Positions 59,645 to 64,000 of a DNA stretch of 64,000 nucleotides are shown here, in pieces (within the stretch, counting starts at the first letter, position 1; each line of letters starts with the position of its first letter). The stretch spans positions 248,001-312,000 of the forward strand of contig VRVR01000015.1 in the NCBI GenBank assembly GCA_009859145.1, read 5' to 3'. Under the pieces are notes generated by a model. The model had not been told where the DNA came from, did not search any database, and was given only the letters and a program-made list of their open reading frames with translations. This stretch comes from Andalucia godoyi (Eukaryota > Discoba > Jakobea > Jakobida > Andaluciidae). Position numbers and translations under genes: made by a program.

Positions 59645-59836
59645 TTATCTCGAGTCACCGGGACCAAGGTCGTTTGGAGTGACGGTGCCGTGCTCTCTAC
59701 GCGTCTGTCGATTAAGATTCGCCACATTGACGGGGGTGTGTCCTTCTCCCTGACCTGGTTGATAGGCCATGTCATCGTACTTCGACACTTCTGCACCACT
59801 CGGGTCCAAGTGACTGTGGTCGGAGGGCTGTTCCAT
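59645..59836 (-). CDS. Possible first exon or small gene, unidentified
   Basis: From ATG at 59834-59836 the minus-strand frame reads 63 hydrophilic residues (MEQPSDHSHLDPSGAEVSKY...) and stops at 59645. The composition is protein-like, unlike the surrounding shadows. Just before the stop a GTGACTCG follows CCCG and could be a donor. Downstream minus-strand sequence includes another plausible stretch (PKQKPQGPSLAELLAF, about 59385-59430) that might be a second exon. I could not fix a splice pattern. No family is recognised. Confidence 0.25.
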   Translation of the reverse strand: MEQPSDHSHLDPSGAEVSKYDDMAYQPGQGEGHTPVNVANLNRQTRREHGTVTPNDLGPGDSR

Positions 59837-60425
59837 TTCGTTCCAGTGTTGCTTTGATTGTTACTACACTTTCTACTAATGAACGGATAAACAGAGGAGG
59901 AAGAAAAAACAGAAGGAAGAAGAACACGAAATAAAATTAAAAAACAAACACAAGCAAACAATGATCGTGGTGGCTGTTGTTTCGTTACATAATTGACATC
60001 CATTGAAGTGACCACTGGAAGTCATCGGGGAACGGCGCACAGAACGAGGTGACACGCAACACGCCACGCACTGCACGGTGAGCATATGCGCCCTCCCCCC
60101 GCACGCTCCAGGAGCGACTAACTCACGAAGTTGCTACCGCTGCGACTGCTGCGACCGCCGAGTTCCGTGCACGAGACGTTCTGCAAAAGACAGAGACAGG
60201 GCGACTGGCGGGACGCAGGGGGGGCGGAGGGAAGGGCACGTGTTGCTCTTTGCAAAGATGACACACTGTTCTGCTCATACACTGAAAATCCGCCGGACTC
60301 TCATCCCGTCCGGTCATCAATGACCCTCCAAGGGGATTTCCGCAGCAAGTGATGTGGTGGTAGAGAAAGACGTGTTTGTTGTTTTCAAATTCACCCATTC
60401 TCTTGACAACGAGGTTGCTGCAGAG

Positions 60426-63400
60426 ATGCTGACGACCATGTTCTTTACCGCTCTTTGTGTCTTCTTGGTTGGTGTGAGTGTCTGCGTCAGTGATGGTGCG
60501 CGAGTGATTTCGGCGTATCCTCGGTTCTTTGGGTATCCATCGTGGGACGGTCTTGGGTCCAACTACGCTCAAAATTACACATCTTCTGTTGTAACATGGG
60601 GAGACCCTGACAGCGGCGCAAACGCATCGGCGGTCAGCGCTCGCATCAATTCTGGAACAGTCGCGGTGTTTTCCAACAAATATGCATTCGCTGCACTTCA
60701 CAGGACTGGCAGCATTACGACATGGGGCGATGCACAGTACGGCGGGAGCTCATCTTCGACGGTTTCCAGTCGAATCAGCTCGAGTGTCGTATCTGTGTTC
60801 GGGAACGAAGGTGCGTTTGCTGCGCTGAAGCTCGATGGATCGGTTGTTACCTGGGGAGATGCTGGATACGGCGGCGATTCGTCTGGTGTTGCCGACTTGG
60901 TTGCGTCTAATGTGCAGCACGTATATTCTACAAAGTCGGCGTTTGCGGCTGTCAAGTCGGACGGATCCGTGGTGACCTGGGGAGACCCAAGCTCGGGAGG
61001 CGACAGTTCTGCAGTTGCCAACAAACTGACAAGCGATGTCAGCCGCATTTCTGCAACCTGCTGCGCGTTTGCTGCATTGAAGAGCGATTTGTCTGTTGTC
61101 ACCTGGGGCTCCGCAATGCACGGAGGGCATACGAGCTCGACCATCACAGGTGTCCGAGTTATTGTCTCAACAGACACAGCATTCGCTGCCATTAAACTTG
61201 ATGGTTCTGTTGTTGCATGGGGCAATCAGACTGGTGGCGGAGATGTCTCGTTCGCAACTTCCAGTCTCTCCTCTGGGGTGGTGGCCGTCTATCCATCGTC
61301 CTCGGCCTTTGCTGCTTTGAAGAGCGATTCGTCTCTTGTCGTCTGGGGTGGTGATGCTGCCGCCGACACCTCACTCGTCGCATCGCACTTGCAATCGGAT
61401 ATTGTTAGCGTGACAGCGTCATCAAACGCATTCGCGGCTGTGAAGAGGAATGGCTCGGTTGTGGCATGGGGTCTTTCCACGGGAGGCGGGACGATTCCAA
61501 CGAACGCGTCCACGCAGCTTTTGTCGGGCGTTGTGGCTGTGTATTCTTCGCATCAGGCATTTGCGGCGTTGAAACAGAACGGGACAGTGGTTGCATGGGG
61601 AAATCCGTTATTTGGTGGAAATGCCACAGAAGTTCACCAACAGCTCTTGATTGGAGCGATTGATGTGTTTCCGGGGTACAGGGGATTTTCAGCATTAAAA
61701 GACACAGGAGAGCTCGTGACTTGGGGTGGGATCTCTATTACGGGACCTCTCGCATTGTACGTGACCTCTGGTGTGATTGCAGTTTCCTCCACGAGCTCGT
61801 CATCAGCTGCGCTGCGCATTCGGTGCTATCCGGGCACGTATTCTGTATTCGACGGTCTGACCAGCTCACGATGCGTTTCTTGTCCGGTGGGGATGTTTGG
61901 AACGATCGACGGCGCATTGAACCCGTTGTTTTGTTCTTACTGCCCAGGAGGTACGTTTTCCAACGTTTCTGGTATCGACTTAAGCGGGTGCCACACTTGT
62001 CCCGCTGGAACATACAGCAACGGCTTGAAGACGAACTGTTCTTTGTGTCCAAAGGGAACGTATGGCATGGAAGAAGGGGCGAACTCCAACGGTACTTGCG
62101 CACCGTGTCCCGCTGGTTCTTTCTCCACCACTGCTGGTTCTCCTTCCTGCAGCCATTGTCCTATGAATTTCTACTCCTTTGCAACCGGGGCGCTCTCCGC
62201 CAACGTGTGCATGCCGTGTCCCGAGGGGTTGTTCACCAACACCACGGGTGCTTCGTATTGCATTGGCTGCAACAGCACAAGTCTGTATTACAACGCTTCC
62301 CTGGATCGTTGTGTTTCTTGTTCATCAGACACTGTGTATCTGGTCGTGAATGCCAATGGGACCGGGTGCAGGCCCTGCACGTGCAAGAATGGAGGGGAGT
62401 GTGTTCCTCGAGAGGCTATTTGCGTCTGCCGCCGCGGCTACTCGGGGGAGTTTTGCGAGCATTCCATGCTCACCCCGACTCCCGCGGGAATTCCTGCAGA
62501 GGGATCTGGAAAGGTGGCAATGACAGCGATTACAGCGATTGCCTACGCCACCGCACTGCCAATCTATCCTGGTGTGGTGTATCTCTTATTGAATTCAGTG
62601 TTGTTTGCGACGAGACTTGCGCTCCTGTCGCTTGCGTATCCTGTGTGGTTCATCAAGTTTGCGCAATGCTACCGAGTTCTGTTGATGAGCTTTCCGGTGC
62701 TGAATGCTGCGCCGATTTCGGATCCGGAGGCGTATGAATCCAATCTTGTCATTTACACAGTGGAGACTGCGGGTTCGTTTGATCAATATTTGGGTATCGT
62801 GCTCTTTGCATTGCTACTTGTGGTGCTGGCCATTCTCGCGTTTTTTGCGCTGCTGGCTGGCGGCCTTGTGCAGGGATTGAGGATTTGGAAGCCAGAAGTC
62901 GATATTGTGAATGTCATGATCTTTCTTGCCACAAGGCTTCATGCGATTTTGTCCATGATGTTGTATTCTTGCATCTTCCCGATATTTCTAGGCGTCTTCA
63001 TCTCTATTGCGTCTGGAAATGCGGGCCTTGGATGGGTCATGTTGTTCTTTTGGCTATTGATTGCTGCAGCGGTCTTTGTCGCTGAGCCGGTGTACAGAAA
63101 CTGGAGGAGGACCGCGAGTGACCGCAATGTTCCCTGTTCCAGTTCCAACACCAGTCTGTTGATTTTGTTGTTTCGACCGCCATGTTGGTGGTTTCCGTTT
63201 GTGTCTACGATCCAGTTTACCCTTGAAGCTCTGTTGATCGTGATGGCTGCCGAAGGACGGATCTCCTCCGAATCTGTTCTCACGGTTGCCATGTCGTTCA
63301 GCTTGGCCCGCGCGCTGTTCGTTGCCGTTATGCATCCAATTCGCTCCTGGCCGGTGCATACAATGGACCTCTTGTATGCGGGGCTGGACAGCGTCTTCCT

Positions 63401-64000
63401 CATATTTTGCAGAAATGTGAGCGAAGGGGATTATCGTGATGATGGTCCCCGAGAGCTGACGATGACGGTCATTGCGTACACGCAGCTCATCTATATGGTT
63501 CTTCTTTTCGGAATGCTGGGCGTGTTCATCGTACGGGATGCCATGCGTGTCATGGACGTCATCTGGTTCCGTTTCGTTTTCAAAGGCAAGTCCTTAAAAA
63601 CAAGCCGAGTTGCCGCGTCACCCGCTTCCACAAAGTCTTTCCCGTCCCTTATTTTTTCGAGTGCGAACCCCGAAGATCCTGTCGGATTACGAGCTCTGAA
63701 CAAGATGGAAGGGAGCAGCGTTCCACAACCGTTTGGAAAATCCAATGTTGGTATGCCGTCCCCCAAATCAAAGGACGAAGCCGATCAGAACAAGGAAATA
63801 CCGGTCGCTGCACATCCCGCTGCGGCAGAGCACCCTGTTCCGGATCCACATCTCGACTCTGCAGGACCGGTGAGTGGTGGCCATTCGCAATCGCAACCTG
63901 TAGATCGGGTTGGCAATGGCGATGGCGATGGCGATGGCAATGGCGATGGCGATGGCGATGGCGATGGCGATGCGGATATGCAGTCACCACTAGAAAAGTC
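60426..64000 (+). CDS. Receptor-like protein: RCC1-like repeats, Cys-rich modules, EGF, multi-pass membrane domain (3' end off window)
   Basis: An open frame of 1191 codons runs off the right edge. Residues 1-22 (LTTMFFTALCVFLVGVSVCV) are a signal peptide. Residues about 45-455 hold about ten repeats of about 42 residues with the core AFAALKSDGSVVTWGDxxxGG, an RCC1-like beta-propeller signature. Residues about 460-640 have repeated C..CP.GT(Y/F) modules (GCC2/GCC3 or TNFR-like). An EGF-like module with CKNGGECVPREAICVCRRG follows (about 651-682). Residues about 690-1045 contain many hydrophobic segments, probably eight or more. The tail is Ser/Pro-rich and ends in a Gly-Asp repeat from (GGCGAT)n. 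The topology is extracellular sensor plus multi-pass domain. No G-protein-coupled receptor signature is certain. Function: surface sensing or adhesion, by inference. Confidence 0.88.
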   Translation, partial: MLTTMFFTALCVFLVGVSVCVSDGARVISAYPRFFGYPSWDGLGSNYAQNYTSSVVTWGDPDSGANASAVSARINSGTVAVFSNKYAFAALHRTGSITTWGDAQYGGSSSSTVSSRISSSVVSVFGNEGAFAALKLDGSVVTWGDAGYGGDSSGVADLVASNVQHVYSTKSAFAAVKSDGSVVTWGDPSSGGDSSAVANKLTSDVSRISATCCAFAALKSDLSVVTWGSAMHGGHTSSTITGVRVIVSTDTAFAAIKLDGSVVAWGNQTGGGDVSFATSSLSSGVVAVYPSSSAFAALKSDSSLVVWGGDAAADTSLVASHLQSDIVSVTASSNAFAAVKRNGSVVAWGLSTGGGTIPTNASTQLLSGVVAVYSSHQAFAALKQNGTVVAWGNPLFGGNATEVHQQLLIGAIDVFPGYRGFSALKDTGELVTWGGISITGPLALYVTSGVIAVSSTSSSSAALRIRCYPGTYSVFDGLTSSRCVSCPVGMFGTIDGALNPLFCSYCPGGTFSNVSGIDLSGCHTCPAGTYSNGLKTNCSLCPKGTYGMEEGANSNGTCAPCPAGSFSTTAGSPSCSHCPMNFYSFATGALSANVCMPCPEGLFTNTTGASYCIGCNSTSLYYNASLDRCVSCSSDTVYLVVNANGTGCRPCTCKNGGECVPREAICVCRRGYSGEFCEHSMLTPTPAGIPAEGSGKVAMTAITAIAYATALPIYPGVVYLLLNSVLFATRLALLSLAYPVWFIKFAQCYRVLLMSFPVLNAAPISDPEAYESNLVIYTVETAGSFDQYLGIVLFALLLVVLAILAFFALLAGGLVQGLRIWKPEVDIVNVMIFLATRLHAILSMMLYSCIFPIFLGVFISIASGNAGLGWVMLFFWLLIAAAVFVAEPVYRNWRRTASDRNVPCSSSNTSLLILLFRPPCWWFPFVSTIQFTLEALLIVMAAEGRISSESVLTVAMSFSLARALFVAVMHPIRSWPVHTMDLLYAGLDSVFLIFCRNVSEGDYRDDGPRELTMTVIAYTQLIYMVLLFGMLGVFIVRDAMRVMDVIWFRFVFKGKSLKTSRVAASPASTKSFPSLIFSSANPEDPVGLRALNKMEGSSVPQPFGKSNVGMPSPKSKDEADQNKEIPVAAHPAAAEHPVPDPHLDSAGPVSGGHSQSQPVDRVGNGDGDGDGNGDGDGDGDGDADMQSPLEK
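63913..63971 (+). repeat. (GGCGAT)n hexanucleotide repeat, Gly-Asp coding
   Basis: About ten units, with AAT variants, encode a Gly-Asp/Asn run in the cytosolic tail of the receptor-like protein. Confidence 0.9.

Noticed and set aside
61721-62737. 338-residue plus-strand frame
   Set aside because: It is a second frame inside the receptor-like gene. The true frame carries the Cys-rich and EGF modules and stays open to the window edge.

Overview
This window is nuclear DNA of an intron-poor, gene-dense eukaryote. Evidence for this is a set of eukaryote-only families (V-ATPase subunit A, Spt4, striatin, Ecdysoneless, WDR83, a SMYD-type SET protein, a CaMKK-like kinase), a free-standing 5S rRNA gene, a mitochondrial-type ribosomal protein S6, and a few short GT...AG introns with GTATG-like donors. 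TAA, TAG and TGA all end genes, so the code looks standard. No plastid gene or photosynthesis gene is present. The lineage cannot be fixed from this sequence; it looks like a free-living unicellular protist. UTRs are short, and poly-purine, poly-pyrimidine and simple-repeat tracts fill the intergenic spaces.

Layout. 1-12 kb holds housekeeping genes: a partial gene end, a mitochondrial-looking rhodanese with one intron, Ecdysoneless/SGT1, a CaMKK/SAK1-type kinase, an NmrA-like oxidoreductase, V-ATPase catalytic subunit A and Spt4. 12.2-36.1 kb is one uninterrupted reading frame of 7944 codons. It encodes a type II membrane protein with a short cytosolic head, one membrane segment and about 7700 residues of Ser/Val/Gly/Asn-rich imperfect repeats carrying many N-glycosylation sequons. 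Inside it, a 1682-bp block occurs twice, apparently identical and in frame, 4611 bp apart. 36-51 kb holds a BTB protein with a Glu-Gln dipeptide tract, a SMYD-like protein, WDR83, 5S rRNA, ribosomal S6, an unidentified multi-pass membrane protein, a Kelch protein, a short-chain dehydrogenase and a fatty-acid desaturase fused to cytochrome b5. 51.6-53.5 kb holds a polycystin/REJ-like GAIN-GPS membrane protein whose frame is broken twice, each time at a run of five A. 53.9-57.8 kb holds a Sip5/DA2-type RING protein with a CaaX box and striatin. From 60.4 kb to the window edge lies a large receptor-like protein: signal peptide, RCC1-like propeller repeats, Cys-rich modules, an EGF module and many membrane segments, with its 3' end off the window.

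Functional themes. Signalling and scaffolding are well represented (CaMKK-like kinase, striatin, WDR83, Sip5-like RING), beside basic transcription and organelle genes. The accessory, most unusual content is three surface proteins: the giant repeat protein, the GPS protein and the RCC1-like/EGF multi-pass receptor. They probably reflect cell-surface or cell-cell recognition functions, which is inference.
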